Assembly: GCA_030062745.1 (NCBI GenBank)
Contig: CP099839.1
Span: forward strand, 24,727,324 to 24,791,323
Source: Capitulum mitella
Lineage: Eukaryota; Arthropoda; Thecostraca; Pollicipedomorpha; Pollicipedidae
Length of the DNA stretch: 64,000 nucleotides
Direction of reading: 5' to 3'
Of this stretch, positions 33,592 through 47,473 are shown piece after piece (position 1 is the first letter of the stretch; each line of letters starts with the position of its first letter). Position numbers and translations under genes: made by a program. The notes beneath the pieces were generated by a model. The model did not search any database and was not told where the DNA came from. It saw only the letters and a list, made by a program, of their open reading frames with translations.

Positions 33592-36500
33592 GGTTCCCTC
33601 CCCCGTCACGCCGACACCATCCCATGGCAGAAGGACCTTTCCAGGCTGGCTGCTCGTTTGTAGAGGAGCATCCTTTCCGGTCCTTACACATGCATTTTGA
33701 TAGATACATACCGGGAGGGGGCCGCTTACCTTCCCCGGTCAGGGGGCACGAGAGCCCCTTGTGGAGGAGTGAGTTTGCTTATCCCGGCCAGGGGAGCCTC
33801 TTTAGGCAAATGCCAGGAGTTCCGTTGGTATGCCTTGAAAATGAAGGGGATCTTAAAACCCCTTCGACTCCCTGGTTGCGCTACTGGTTCAAGTATTTGT
33901 ACACTGGGAGGCATACGGGTACTTACAGTCACCAACCAAACCACCTTGTTCTGATTCTGCTCTGGTCCAGAACCTGTCTTTCCATCTTTATTTTACTTGA
34001 TCCATCTCTGTCCATCTCTGCCTAGACCCAATTTTTTATAACACTTTTGAAAACCCGAAATCGGAAGGCGTCTCAAATCCAGCCCAGTCGAACAATTCCA
34101 TTTTCAGCTGTAAACCAAACGAGCTGGTCTGAGTCGCGATCGGCAAAGACACGCAAACCGCGATATGTAAACTTTTTATACGCTGTCATTTGAATCGACT
34201 CCAAAGAACGACTTATTATTTCTACAGTCATATACAGAATTGATCAAGGAACGTAGTGGCGCAGCAGCATAAGCAATGAGAATTTAAAACCGCGTAACGC
34301 CATAACCAGTTCCCATTTCAAGACTTAGCTGCCAAAAACTTGCACGTAGCACGCGGCCATTTTTTGCGGGGCGAAAAGATACACTTCCTCCCATGTCTTT
34401 AGAAGGGCACTTTGGCCCCGTCGCCCCCCCCCCCTCCCCGCTTCCGCCGCCACTGTTGCCAACATAGAACAGAAGTCTTTAATCACCTTTCAGGAATCGC
34501 AGTCAATCGACATTCTTTGACAAATAAAATTTCGTCCAAGGAAGTATCCGTAACGTGGCTTTCCTTTCATCCGCGGCGATCCTTGTCAAAACTTCGCAGA
34601 ACCTGTAAGTGGATTCACCGCGTCTGTGAAAACAGCATCAGAAAGAAAAGCATCCAAAGTCAGGAGACTGCGTATGGCTCGCCTAACCACATGCGTAATT
34701 AAAAGAGGAAGCACCTGGCGGAACGTGATAGTAAGCTTTCTTGGGCGGCCCTGAACATTGTATACCGTTAAATAAATTCAAACGCATACGTTTGCTAACA
34801 TTACTTACAGCACAGATCAACTTTCATGGAGCATCTGGATAAGTCCCATGCCTACATACGAGCTATTTGCAACAAGAATCCTAGGCGCTAAGTCAAAATT
34901 GCATGTCTCGTTTCGCTATCAACGTCCATATTAATTGCTTTCCCAATACTGGTGTCCGTGTTTCTGGCGCTTCAGAAGTATCTGACCGATTTGGGATGCA
35001 CAGTGCATGTTATTCGCGCTCATCGACAGATCACGCAGCTGCCCTGGCCACCTAAAAGTCTCAACCTCAGTTTCATTGGAAACGTGCGGACCACCATGGT
35101 GGAGGAGGTGGCAACCAACATCCCACACGATTTCGGGATATATGTGCATATAATATAACTATACATACGCGGACATACACACATACAGCGAATAATGCGA
35201 AATTAAACAGACTTAAGCAAGAGTTAACATCTGTGGATGAGGCACATTGGTAATGCTGTCCCGAACTGCCCCGATCCGGTGGTCACCGCCCTGCCAACTC
35301 ACCCCACGACCCACAACTACCAGCGAGAACCGTGACCTGACGTGACCTCGGGTGAATTTCGGGGAACCTTTCACTTGATATGATAGCACACACCTATGAA
35401 GAGAACGTACGAACCGTATTCGAGGTTCTAAGGCACTCAAAGCTACAAAACCGACAAAAAGTGGCGGTGGCCAACTACAAAACAAGCCATAACATGCATC
35501 CATTTGATCTGAACTTACCGAAGATGTAATGCTCAGAGGCCAAATAGGGGGCTTTAAGGAAGAGCAAGAACGAGACTATCCAATGATGCCACTGTCAGTC
35601 CTCAATCGCCATTAGTTCGGATTTCAGGTGGGGGTTAAATTGCTCCCCCACGACGGTGTATGCGGACTAAAGCGTCACCGGACTGACTGCCACAGGGCCG
35701 GGTTGACAGCCTTTCGCTCGATCTGTCGCCCTTTTTCCAACAACTGAGTTGTGTCTGAAACATCGGCATCGACTGAAATCAGAAGCGCAGGTTTCTGCTG
35801 TGCCAGATTTGCCCCGTCTTCACGGCTCTCCCCCCTCGTAACTGGATCGGAACCGCTGCCCTGTCGGCCCGACCCGGCGTCCAGTCAACGTCACTGGTAT
35901 GGTGGTGCGAATTTGCAGAAGCCTGCTGTCCGCTGACAACACTGCCACCAGACGATGATCGTTTTATGATCCTGCGATACTTTGAGACCGACTGCACGCT
36001 GGTGTCACTTTAATGGTTTCTAATTTGGGATGGACCCAAAAATGGCATTTGCACCCCCAATATTTTTAGGTTACACCACTGGGCATGTTTTGGTATGACG
36101 TGAAACTTCACGGTTTCGCACGGCATGTCCAGAGCTTTGTTACGCAGCATTCCCTCGTCCCCATAATTCAACTTTGTGCAGAGATACCTACAGAAGCCTT
36201 GGTCTCTGTCGGAGCTGTCCAGCCGACCACAAGCAGTCTCTTCCAGAATTCATTCATTCATTCGTTCATTTATTCATCCATTCATTTATCCAGAATCCAT
36301 TCAATCTGCCCCCTCTCACTCAGCGCTTGTAATTCTTTGCTCAAACACATAATCAAATATAATTTGTTCTGTTTTGCGCCTTTAATATTATTTGCTGCTC
36401 ATGAGGCAACAGCAAGAAAAAACTGAGTTTCAGATTGAAACAAGCTTCTAATTCTTGCTAGCACTGATATTGTTTCACACCAAAGACCAATTTCACCACA

Positions 36501-37364
36501 AGTCAAAGGCTGGAATGTTTTCTGCATAGCTGACAAATCGAACCTGATCCTGATGCACTAAACAAACCACTAGTTCACGAGTTTAGGAGAGCCTTATTAT
36601 AGATACTGCAGAGATCCAGCGCCACCATTCGGTATAGACATATGGAAGTCTTGTCGGCTGCCAAACATCCCGGATCACGTAAAAAAAAACGTGAAAAAGT
36701 TCACAATTCTGAACTTGTTCGACGTTTTGACGCGACGTTTTTTAGTAATCCCTGAGACCGACCGAGCGTTTTCTCGATTTCTACGTGACGTTTTTTCCGT
36801 GTTTTGCGTGGCGTGCCAGTAGAACTTGCCCAACGGTTTTTTGTGTGAATATTTTGAGGTCCCGGACATTGCGGAAAAAGTACGTGACCCGCCAAACACC
36901 CTTGGTGGAGTCTGGAATTAATACGTTTTCGTCATTCAAATAAATAAATAAATATGCATATAAAGGCCTAGCCCAGGAAAATCCTGGATGCGCTGCTGGT
37001 CCATCCTGATGCTGACTTAAAGGGAATGTCCCGCCCTCCATGCGTGTTTTGAGCTGACACAGTTGCGTTGTACCCTGTAGTTTTAAAGGCAATGTGTAAT
37101 GTACAAAACGCCTCTTGAATATACAATTTAACCAAAGTTCAAAGGAGTTTCCTATGGTTTTCTACTGTGTTTTGTTTAGGCGTGTCCTATTTTGAGGAAT
37201 TTATTCAAAAACATTCGTCGTCCTGAAAACAACTTCCCCGAGACGTTTTTTTTAGGCGGTCAATGCTTTAAACTACCCAGCTTTTTGTGACTCGATAGCT
37301 AATGCTTCCCATATTGAGTGAATTCAGGAAGGTCATCGTCCGCTGCATTTTAGCTCTCACACAC
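33592..37364. other. Intergenic DNA between the hAT element and KCTD9
   Basis: A plus-strand open frame at 33483-34025 (180 codons) has no recognisable domain. An hAT-type end (GGTTACACCACTG) lies at 36064-36076 and a decayed ATTC repeat at 36249-36292. No gene supported. Confidence 0.4.
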
Positions 37365-37382
37365 CGAGTTCATGATCCAATC

Positions 37383-37388
37383 TTTATT
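37383..37388 (-). other. Polyadenylation signal of KCTD9
   Basis: AATAAA on the minus strand in the context GCAATAAAGATT, 624 bp after the KCTD9 stop. It would give a 3' UTR of about 640 nt whose proximal part (37590-38011) is very GC-rich. Confidence 0.55.
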
Positions 37389-38011
37389 GCACGAAGTCGT
37401 CTTGATCTTAAGTACCAATAAACCGTAGAAATCTGGACTGACAAACAAACGACTACACCGAATAAATTAACACAAAGCACTTTACACCGACTTCTAGAAG
37501 CAAGCCTTCCGCCTTGGACAACCAGAAGACCCACATATAATCTCGTTGTCAGCACGTTCCACTGCTGCAGAGGTGAGGCACGCATCTGGCCCATAATGCC
37601 AGGCGGCGTGACATCGGTCACGCTTCGTTCGTCGGTCACGCGGCAGGCTCATCAAACCCACAGTCATCCACGCAATAAATACCCCCCGACGACCGGCCGG
37701 CCGCCGCAACACGCCATTCTCCGACGCCGGCCCGGACGGAGCCGCGCGGGAAACCGCCGGCAAAAGACGTCGGCGCCCCGTCCGAGAGCTGCCCCGGCCC
37801 GACGCTGGCCGGGCCGGACGCCGACCCGGCCAGAGGTAATCTCTCTCCCCCCAGCGCCCGGCTTGCGCGGCCAGCACCGTCCGCCCTAGGCGCCGCCTAA
37901 CGACCCCAGCCGAACCGTGACGAGCGGCACCGAACTGAGCCGCAGCCGGAGCCGGCGTCACAGTCGAAACCGGCGCCGGCGGCCGCCGGCCGGCGGCCGG
38001 CCGTGGGCGGC

Positions 38012-41000
38012 TCACCGCACCGTCTGCGACATGTGGATCGGCGTCAGCATCAGCTCGAACGCCGTGTTGGTCAGGTTGGCGCCGCGCAGGTTGGCCTCGT
38101 GCAGGTCGCTGCCCGACAGGTTGCAGTTCTGAAAGGCGGCGGCGCCGGTCACACACGCCTCCCGCTGTCTCCGGCGCGCACCGGCCGGTCGTTGCGCGTG
38201 CCCCCCCCCCCCCCCGGGCGGCGGCGAGACGCCCGGCGACGTGGACCAGGGCGAGCCAGCCCGGTCTGGCCGGCGGCGGGCACGTTTGGCCGGCCGACTG
38301 GCCTTATCTGGGCGGCGGCACGAAGCGCCAGGAGCCTCACGGAGAATGGTGAAGCACGTAGAAAGAACGGGGTCCGCAGCGGGCGGGTGGCACAGATGAA
38401 GCTGTCGTCTCGTCAGTCTCCACGTCGTACGTGTTGTGGAACGGCCGCTGCGCTTATGCACTCGGTCAATAAACGGATCGGGCTGTTTACACGGACAATG
38501 AAGACGTCCCTCACCACCGAACGCCACGCCCATGCCAGAGATCAGGCAAATGTAAACGAGACTGCCCAAACGTCGCCCACCGAGAAACTGCACGGCTGCT
38601 CCCGTAACAGGCCAGCCATCATCACTCAAAATAGCGGCTGATTCAGGCGACGACCATGCCTTCGCTGCAGCAGAAGGACGTACATATTCATCTGGGTCTG
38701 ATCACACGTCCAGCGCTGCGAAAGGTATGCATACGAAAGTGTCGGCCAGTTCTATCAATCTCGACACCACTGGCTGGAAACACAGTTCGCTCCTAACGAA
38801 GTATGATAATTCCTTTCTAAGACGAATGGTCCGCCAAGGCACAAAGCATGCATGTCGATAAAAATACATCGACGCATATCAGCTATTCACTTCTGGTGCC
38901 TCCACGTGACTCACAAAAACGTTGGACAAACTACGCGTAACATGATTCCATGTAAATATCGGGAATATCTCCAGCGTGTGAATACAAGGAATGCCTTAGA
39001 TTACGTCTTTCTTATAATGCGTGTAGACACTACGGTTGTACTGGGCTTAACCTCAACAGCGCATGCAAAATCCTTCAAGAAAAGTTGAGACTTAATGTTG
39101 TTTGCACCTCTGGATATAAACAAAGGAAAGACGTTTGCCATATCGCAAGAGAATTTGGAATTTTAATCAGCCATGAAACGACATGCTGCTTTTACAAGTC
39201 ATCTTCCACAGGGAAGAACAACCCGTTTATTTTACCACAAATCCACGGCTCTATGCCCTTCGTTGCTGTGAGCTGGCAAACGAATGTGTCACTGTTCCAT
39301 CTCGTAAAGTTGCATACTCGACAAGTCTTCAGGATTTATCACATTAGTACTTAAAATATTCCAATCGGGGCAATATTTTCAAGTACGGATTTAGCCACAA
39401 AGAGGCGAAATCTTTTACGACTATACGCTTGCTGCAACACCTGTGGTCCCGTCCAGCGTAGTCGTGCGTAAACGTCATGCGTCAAACGTAGTCGCTGCTG
39501 CTCCAGTCGAACCGGATGTTTGGGGCAGCTCAAACACAGATTAAAAGAACGTCCCACCTTATCACCGCATGCATACGGCGCTCCCTTCGCCAACCGGAGC
39601 CGAGTACACGGCTAGACAAAAGGCTTCATCTCACCGGAACGCTCCGTCGTACCTCAGCACCATCACGCCCGGTCGGGTCGCCGCGATCAAACGCCACAGC
39701 TGCGTCATCTACCGGCCTCCCTCGGGAGCCGTACACGGGTGACTCTCGGAGCCCGTACAAGCCCCAGGTCGGCCGTTCTACCCTGACCAGCAGCGAGTGG
39801 CCAATGACCTCTGGACACGGATCGTTGGCACACGGCTGGGGTGTTTGGATTTGACCACTGGCGGTTCACGCGCGGTCCCCGGCAGGACCCCGCTCACATC
39901 CCGATGGGTGATCCCGGATTACTACTAGGGTTCGGATCACGCCGCTCACGGATGATCCCTAACCACCTGGTGCAACCCCATTCACCAGTCCAAGCCAGAA
40001 CGGAAAGGCTAAGCTAACCTGTCACAAAGGATAATCGTTTGGGGCCGAAAGTTAGTATTCCTCGACGTTCGACGACTGCGCGACGTCCAATCATAATAAA
40101 GTCAAAAATGGTCTTTAATCCTATTCCCGGCAGGGGGGCGGAATCCGCCCCCCTCGGGTTTTTTGCTTGCCAATTCCAGGCTTTTTAGCGCAGCTTCACG
40201 AAACTTGGTAACTTTTCCTAGCTATTCTTTCTACGTGCTGTGACAAAATTTCAAAATTCTATTTTGCTCAGGGGCGGAGCCAGGCAACGTTTTTGGGAGG
40301 CACCTCATGCCATTTTTGGCCATGTTGAGGGTAAAATGAAAATGTCTGCCAAAATCAGAGTTTTAAAGCTAGAACTTAAAACTTTATATGGATGTATAGC
40401 TAAATAGTTGGGCAATGTGCAGATGTAATTTTGTTTATCTTAAGTCAATTTACAAGGTCAGGTCAAGGTCAAAAGTCAAAATTTGTTTTTTCGCAATAAT
40501 TTCGGCGCCGTTTTTTTCAAATGCCAAACCCGGAATATATGTGACGTAGAAGGGTGCCTTCTACTTGTGTACCAAGTTTCAGCTTGATATCAGGTCAGGT
40601 CACGGAGCTATGACCTAAAATGTCAGTGCATGTACCCAATATCACAATAGCCATAAAATAAAATTTTTGAAATAGAGTGAATTCAAATGATTGAAAACGT
40701 CTACAGATAATATTAAATGCACACGAGATCATTCCAAGTGACTCCAAGGTCACTGGAGGTCATTTAAGGTCAAAGGTCACAAGTTGATCTGAGAAACGGG
40801 CGACCATGACAGTTCCCCCTTTTTCATGTCCCTGGCACCGCCTATGCTAACATTATACAAACATTGTAATGCGATTTGTACTTCTTTAGTACAACATGAC
40901 TAGCAGAAGCCAAAAAAAGGGTTTGTGTCTTTTGTTCACTCAGTTGTTAGAAAACTAATCCTCCTGTTTTTGAAACCCTGTGAACGCCTATGAATTTTCT

Positions 41001-44000
41001 CAAAATTTCAGATTTGCGGACCCATGGTAAAAGCCCTATCCATAATCTCTCGATTCATGCCAGTTTCATCCAAATCGGTCCATAAACAACGGAGTTATAA
41101 GAAGTCCAAAAGTACCCCCCATTCTAACATTTTTCCCCCCTGTATCCACAAATTTCAAAATTTTGGAAATTTCTTTTCATAAAAATGTAGTTCACGTCAT
41201 GGCAAATCGATTGCCGTTTGTTGCGATGAAATCGGACGAGTAGTGCTCGAGATCTCAGGGGGGGCCGAATCCGCCCCCCCCCCCTGCCGGGAATCGACCA
41301 TACCGTCTAGCCCTCCGGGAATAGGGTTAAAGCCTCCAGGGCCTTAGACCTCATTTTGAAAACAAGCCGAACATGACCTATGGCTGAAACGTCGAGTCTA
41401 ATGTTAACAGACATCTTTTGTGTGTACATCCAAGTTTCTCCCGGTAAGAAGAAGGTTGTCTATCTTCAAAATCACGTCTGACCATCTCACCTCCAGGTCA
41501 GCGCCAGCCAGAATCGCCAGCCTCAGGTCGCAGTCCTGCAGATTGGCGTTCTTCAGCGTGGCCACTCGCAGGTTGATGGACGACATGTTGCTGCCAGTCA
41601 ATATGGCGCCCTTCATGTTGGCACCTGTGGTCAGCCATAACAGTCAGTATTGCTTGCAGTTGTCACTCAGACTTCGTCAGCACAAAGTTCCTTCAACTCA
41701 GAAGCTACGGCGGCTGGCAGCTTTACCTTTTAACCCTCCGCCGAACTGCTGTGTAGCATCCTTCGCCTTGCTTGTCCTCTCAACCCTCTCACTTCCCTTA
41801 TCTCTGGTCAAAGTAATATCCCAGCTTCGTTATTAATCAACATGTGTACTTTAGCGATTGCTTATCCGCAGTCTGCAGAACCCACTTTACCACGGCGCTA
41901 TCGTCTCTTCGACAAACAGGCGGAAATATGACCCATTTATCACCATGAAAAGCCAGACAGCCAGCCGAGGGGAAAACCAGCAAAGCTGCTGAAACTGGGC
42001 AATGCCGTAAAATGATCTGCACGGCACCGTGCAGAACTGACATGCCACAAGCAACTATACTCAAATCAAGAACAATCATGACGAGTACAGCTTGGAATCA
42101 GTGCTTACATTCCCAGCTGCAACGTGTGGAGGCAGAGATTACTGGTTTCACTTTACGCTTAGAACCCCGACCTCCCATTACACGAAAGATCCAAACCACC
42201 AGCACCACGATGCTCTCCCCAGGACGCCGTCCCTCAAAGCAGCGGCCCCGTCCTCCGTCATGCGAGCAGCAAACCGCCGCGGGGCGCGCCGGTTCGTCGG
42301 CCGGCTCACCCTCCAGGTTGGCCCTGGAGCCGCCCGGGTCCTCGAAGTTGCACGAGCGCATGTAGGCCGCCTCCAGGTTGGCACACAGCATGCGCACGCA
42401 GGAGAGCTGCGCCGAGTCGAGCCGCGCGCCGGACAGGTCGGCCCGCTCCAGGCAGCAGCCCGTCAGGTTGCTGTGACACAGGTTGCAGTCCCGCAGGCAG
42501 GCGTACTGGCGGCACAGCGCGCCGCCCGGTCAGAGCGGCGGGTCCCGAGGCCCCAAACGACCGTCCAGGGCGCCGCGGCCGCCTGGTGTTGTCGACAACG
42601 CGAAACGCCTCCCGACCAAGTCAATCATGTTGAACGAGTCCGGGAATGTGTGAAAACAAAGTTGCAAGGCAGAAATTAGCCTGGCATGGCTTTAACACAT
42701 CCCAAGTGTGCTGTACGATTAATTCGTTATCGTTTCAATGGGAATAACATTGCCCAGATAAATCAGAGATGTGTCAAAACAACGCGTTTCACAGACCCAT
42801 TCAACAAATAGGCGAAGAATTATGCTTTCAATTTGAAAAATAGCGTAACTGATCTAAAACTGGCCCTGAAGAGTGACCTGGAAAACAAGGTGGTCTGTTG
42901 ACACAAATATAACTTTTTGTAGTGATGTCCTACGTATTTAGCATATTCCTTTTATCCTGCCACGTGAACAATGAACAGACAACATACAACACAATGTACT
43001 GTTGTGGTGACAATGCTAATCCTGGGGCGATTATCCCCGCTTTCGTGGTTATGCACAGAAACCACAATAAACGAATGTAACATTCATAATTACTGCCGGG
43101 GACGCACAGGGTGGTCCTCGCGCACGTACATCTTGTGTGCACCCTACACTGCCCTCGCAGTCATTGCCAAACACCACCCGCTCAGATATCGCCTCACAGT
43201 GCCCGCTAAGACGTCGTCCTACACAATGCCGCGGGCTGCACCTTGAAATTGATGTTCCTGAGGTCAAGCTTGGAGAGGTCGGCGCCGGTGAAATTGACGC
43301 CCTGGAACCGGAGGCTGGTCTCGCTGGGCGTGGTCAGCAGGGCGCGCACCACCTCGCGGCGCGTCAGTGGCGCGTGCTCGGCGGCAGGCGGCGCGGCGGC
43401 GGCCGACAGCGCCTCCAGTCGACCCAGCAGAGACTCCACGCCGAAGAACCGCGCCTCCTCCAGCACACCTGGCGGAGAGCCGGCCGCAGTCGTCAGCAAC
43501 CAGCGGCTGGCATCGATCGGCGCAATTATTCACCAATTACAGGATGCACACGTACAGGCCACAGATACCAAAGCTGGGATTCAACTTGAAGCTACTGCGC
43601 CCAAAACGTTAGCAAACAGAATCCCACATGTGACGTAGATCTATTTCGTTCCAATCAGACTTATATGCATGACGTAAATGGAATGATACTGCCCAATGTG
43701 AGACTACCAGTTATGTCAACAGGGTCTGATACGCGTATCAACAATAGCATGCTGATGAAAAGACAGGGAAATAACTGCAGTTTGCCTCAGTGGGCTGACG
43801 TGAATGGAAATTAAAGTTGTGTAGACTGAACGTTTACAGTGCTGAATCAATTCTGTCAGGTCAGAAACGAGGTCCTGGATCCCCCCCCCCAAAAAAAGAA
43901 AACGCCGGACGAGTTAGACATCTTGGATCTGCTACCCAATGTCAATCACTAATTGCACAACGTTCCAGCCACCGAAAAGTGCGCACTGTGTAGCACACTG

Positions 44001-46477
44001 GCCGATTTTCTTCATCATCAGCCCGCAAATGCCAAGTCAGGGAGCCCGATGGGACGACGACCACCCACCGGCCGGGTTGACGTGGTCGTCCAGCACCAGC
44101 TGGCGCGTGCGCAGGTAGTTGAGGATCGGTTCGAAGTAGGTGGGGCTGCGGTCGATCAGGTACGCGCCCGAGCTGTCCCGCTCGCTGGGCCGGAACGCTC
44201 CCGGGTCGCTCCCGAACATCCTGGGCGAGCGGCGTGACGTCAGCCGAGCGCAGCGCCGGCCGCAGTGCACGGTGCGACACGGGCCGAGAGGGGCCAGGGA
44301 GACGTCCCAACGAGCCAGGCATTTTATCGGCCCATGACGAGCCAGGGGTGTTATACAGGTTAATTACGTTTCTTACGAGACGCACGACTGCTGTGAATTT
44401 TAGGCATTTGAAAAAAAACAGGAGAGTATAAAATTATTACAAGCTGGCATGAGTTTGAGAAGAACTAAACCGACAAAAGACATGCCTTTACTTGTCCGGC
44501 ATGCGTATTTCATGAAGAGACTAAACACGAAAAAAAGGACATGGCCTTTGCTTTTCTTGCCTGGCAGGGTCATTTCATGTTGTGAGGTCCGCCACTACTC
44601 GACAAACAGCCGGCCAGTGACTGGTCCGTTGTCGGCGACAATTTGCAATATTCACTCGCGTACTCATATAGGCATGTGTGCACCGACACTGGTAAGCCGG
44701 TGTACGCGACCGGTGCTCGTGGTCATCCACGGGACCTGTGATATGTGTGTCGCCCGCCGGGTGGGTATGATAACGGACGGATACGGATCTGTGAATGTTG
44801 CCTGCTCACCTGGCCAGCATTGAGTTGGGCTCGACGCCAATTAGCGTGGCAATACTCGTTGTGAAGAGGCGGCCTCCGACGTTCAGCGTGACCCAATCGG
44901 ACGTGCGGCTAGTGTAGCGCTGTGGCGCCACGAACGGCTCACCGGCGGTCGCAGCAAACAGCACGTCACCATCCCTGCAACAGACAGAGGGAAACTGAAG
45001 CTGGTGAAGCCATGCACATGTTGACTGGCATGCACATATGCTAAGCATGTTAGGGCAATGATCTGATGGCAGATTTACAGAAAAAAGTGATGGAGGGAAG
45101 GTAGTAAACATCCTGCCACAGAAGAAAAGGAAAATGGAAGAAGACAGCTAAGGGGTAAGGGCAGGGTATTCAATTTCAATACAATATTGCTATGAATGAG
45201 AATGGGTTTATAAAACATTTAGACATCCTGGCAGACATTCACCAAGAATGAAAATTCCCAAATTTCACTTCATACATGCATAAGACAGTTGCTTACTACA
45301 GTGAATACCATATTATAAAAACACACCTAATAATTCTAGCATCACAGATGAGACCTCCTTTGTCAGTAAACAAGGCTCCAACTTCAAAACCAAGCCTGGA
45401 TGATGCTGCTGACATCAAATCCTCCAAAGAATCTTCAAAAAGAAGAGCCTGAAAAAATAAGCATTTGGAAAGGAATTGTACATAATACATGTATATGATA
45501 TGCAATATATATATGAGGTATGTGTATATGTCTGCATGTATGCATATATGCATATATGTGCATATATGCACAATAATACTGATTCAGGTACAGGTCATAA
45601 GTAGCAAACAAAACTGAGAATATCATAACTGCATATCACTGTGGACAAGAAGTGCACACATGGCCCTCACTGATCCCCATTATGCACTCTTTTCAACTTT
45701 CCTGGAATTATTTTAAGGGCAATGAGAGGAGTGAAATAGCCATCACTGGAGAGATGGCACAGCCATCAGGCTTGTGCTCAATTACAAGCTCACATGATTA
45801 AATTCTAATTTCCAATTCCATTCAGGAATTTTAGTTTTTCAGTGGATCACTTCTAGAATAGAATGGATTTGTTCAAAAATCTGTTAACCCTGATCAAACC
45901 TGAATCACTGACTTCTTGTGTTGATTTGCCTTTAGTAATACTACTATGCTACTGAGGATTATAAACACAAGTTAATTCATGTTTCCATGAATCAGGTGCA
46001 TGAATCCACTTGTATGTCAACCAGGCAAAAGCCTGAATTAACCATGACCCAATAGTGCCACACACATGTGCAGCAAAGGGGGGCCCTGCCCCCTCAGGCC
46101 CACAGTTTTGGCAAAAACCATTGCACATTATCTTCCTGGCAGGCTATGATTTCAGCTCACACTGAACTAATGGGTCCCCTCCTTAAGAAAATTCTGTGCT
46201 CCTGATGCCACATGGGGCTAAAAGGAACAAACAGACCATTTGACTAGTCAAGTATACTAATGATTGGTACAAAACCCTACAAGACAAACTGACATTTTGT
46301 TCTGGTGCATACATGGGAGGCTGGAAGGTGGACATCAAGATGATACTGTTCTCAACACCTGATCCTGTTTGAGGTTCCACCCAACACATAGGTAAATCTG
46401 ATGTGCATAAAACTTGAACTTACATGTCCATCAGTGGGAAATCCATTCCGGAAAACGTTTACTCTCAGTGAAGTCAT
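38012..46477 (-). CDS. KCTD9: KCTD9: BTB/POZ and pentapeptide-repeat protein, complete
   Basis: Candidate substrate adaptor for Cullin-3 ubiquitin ligases. Eight coding exons: 46477-46424, 45448-45327, 44974-44810, 44220-44069, 43468-43242, 42505-42310, 41624-41491 and 38128-38012. All have GT/AG borders and matching phases and sum to 1167 nt, 388 aa (human 389). Order: start [21 protein letters not shown]-like N-terminal domain ([19 protein letters not shown]); BTB domain ([54 protein letters not shown]); then pentapeptide repeats of A(N/D)L type ([50 protein letters not shown]) to the conserved end [11 protein letters not shown] and TGA. The intron before the last exon carries TTAA element A4. 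Exon 1 starts at the edge of a CpG-rich probable promoter, and its first intron has no CpG at all. Confidence 0.95.
38129..40114. other. KCTD9 last intron, left part
   Basis: GC-rich near exon 8, including a ~15 bp C-run at 38200-38216, then ordinary AT-rich DNA. No further feature recognised. Confidence 0.5.
40119..41326 (+). mobile_element. TTAA-flanked non-autonomous element A4 (family A)
   Basis: 1208 bp between TTAA at 40115-40118 and 41327-41330; the first base is T instead of C. Same orientation as A2 and A3 and highly similar to them throughout. The AGGTCA cluster is intact at 40747-40779. It sits in KCTD9 intron 7, 165 bp from the exon 7 donor, in antisense orientation to the gene if family A is read as here. 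Confidence 0.8.
44966..46448. other. CpG-free segment over KCTD9 exon 2 and intron 1
   Basis: I read every line of this 1,483 bp interval and found no CG dinucleotide, while TG and CA are common. It includes coding exon 2. The neighbouring exon 3 and the rest of the window are CpG-rich. Read as germline-methylated gene body. Confidence 0.75.
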
Positions 46478-47473
46478 AATAATGTGCCAAATCAATTGGC
46501 CTGAGTCGGCCAGACTCTAGTGATTCAAATGGACTTTCAAGAAAATACCTCTTCCTGCACACTTGGCAACATTTAGCACTACCCAGCCCTTCCCTCTGCT
46601 ATACAGCTAGCAACTGTATTCCGAAATATTTCCATTTATCCCACTTCTTGACTACACGACACAACAGCCTAACACACAGCAGCCCACCCCACCCGTTCCA
46701 CATCGGTCAAGGACCATGTTTATAGCAAGTGCATTTATGGTGAGGTAAAATGATAAAGACGTCACATTTTGGCAGTTTTTGTAGTTTGTCTTACTACCGT
46801 CTATAAATTGAGGTTCAGTCTATTAAATTTTACTAAGTGAGGCCTGACTGCTTTCTATAGATATGCCTGCATTGACCTATTTTTCCTGAAGAATTGCGTG
46901 TAACTCATAGTACATGTTGAAAGGAATATCTCTGACGTCAGCGGTACCAAATTTATCCTGCTTCAATCATAGCACCAAAGCTGTCGTACATTGCCTCAAA
47001 TGCGGCAGTTTTGGATCATTCAATGTGTTCTTCACAGTGCTTCCCGGTCTCCAATTTTCCGTTGGTGGCTACGATGTTAAGACGCTTAGGAGCGATACAG
47101 TCACAGGCATCTTTTTGTTGTAAGTGGATCGTGGAATTAAATGGTTTAATGCTGGGAGTGCTTTATAGTAAAGGCATCTACAGCATGCTGCTTGGAAGTG
47201 GCTGATGGGTGTAACGTAGTGGTGAATAAAATGAGTATCCATCCAAAACGAAGCCGGTACCTGGCATCGGAACTAATTTTCGGGTCATCCTGGAAAATGA
47301 GTGGCATTTTCCCTGCTGTAAGAAACAGGAAGGTGGTATTATGCATTTCCGCCTTTGCACGCACCACTTTTGCCATATGTTTGATGACGTAGAGGAGCAA
47401 ATAAACTTCTGCAAAAGAAGGAAACTGGTGACATTACCGATATGATTTCCTGAGGAAATGTGAGTGTGTTTCG
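46449..47473. promoter_or_regulatory. Probable bidirectional promoter of KCTD9 and KANSL3
   Basis: About 30 CpGs in 1,025 bp, between two CpG-depleted blocks. It begins at the KCTD9 first coding exon and holds a perfect CRE palindrome TGACGTCA at 46933-46940 and a GACGTCAC at 46759-46766. The KANSL3 ATG exon at 50414 is preceded by a good acceptor, so its transcript should start upstream, plausibly here. No transcript evidence is available. Confidence 0.5.

Noticed and set aside
33483-34025. 180-codon plus-strand frame
   Set aside because: No recognisable domain, no splice or promoter support, ordinary non-coding composition.
26772-34455. CAGTGGCGGCG and its inverse as ends of one 7.7 kb hAT element around the transposase
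   Set aside because: Flanking 8-mers differ and the inner terminal sequence diverges after 11 bases; likely coincidence.
42306-42515. Minus-strand Pro/Ala/Arg-rich frame
   Set aside because: Alternative frame of KCTD9 exon 6; the pentapeptide pattern lies in the other frame.
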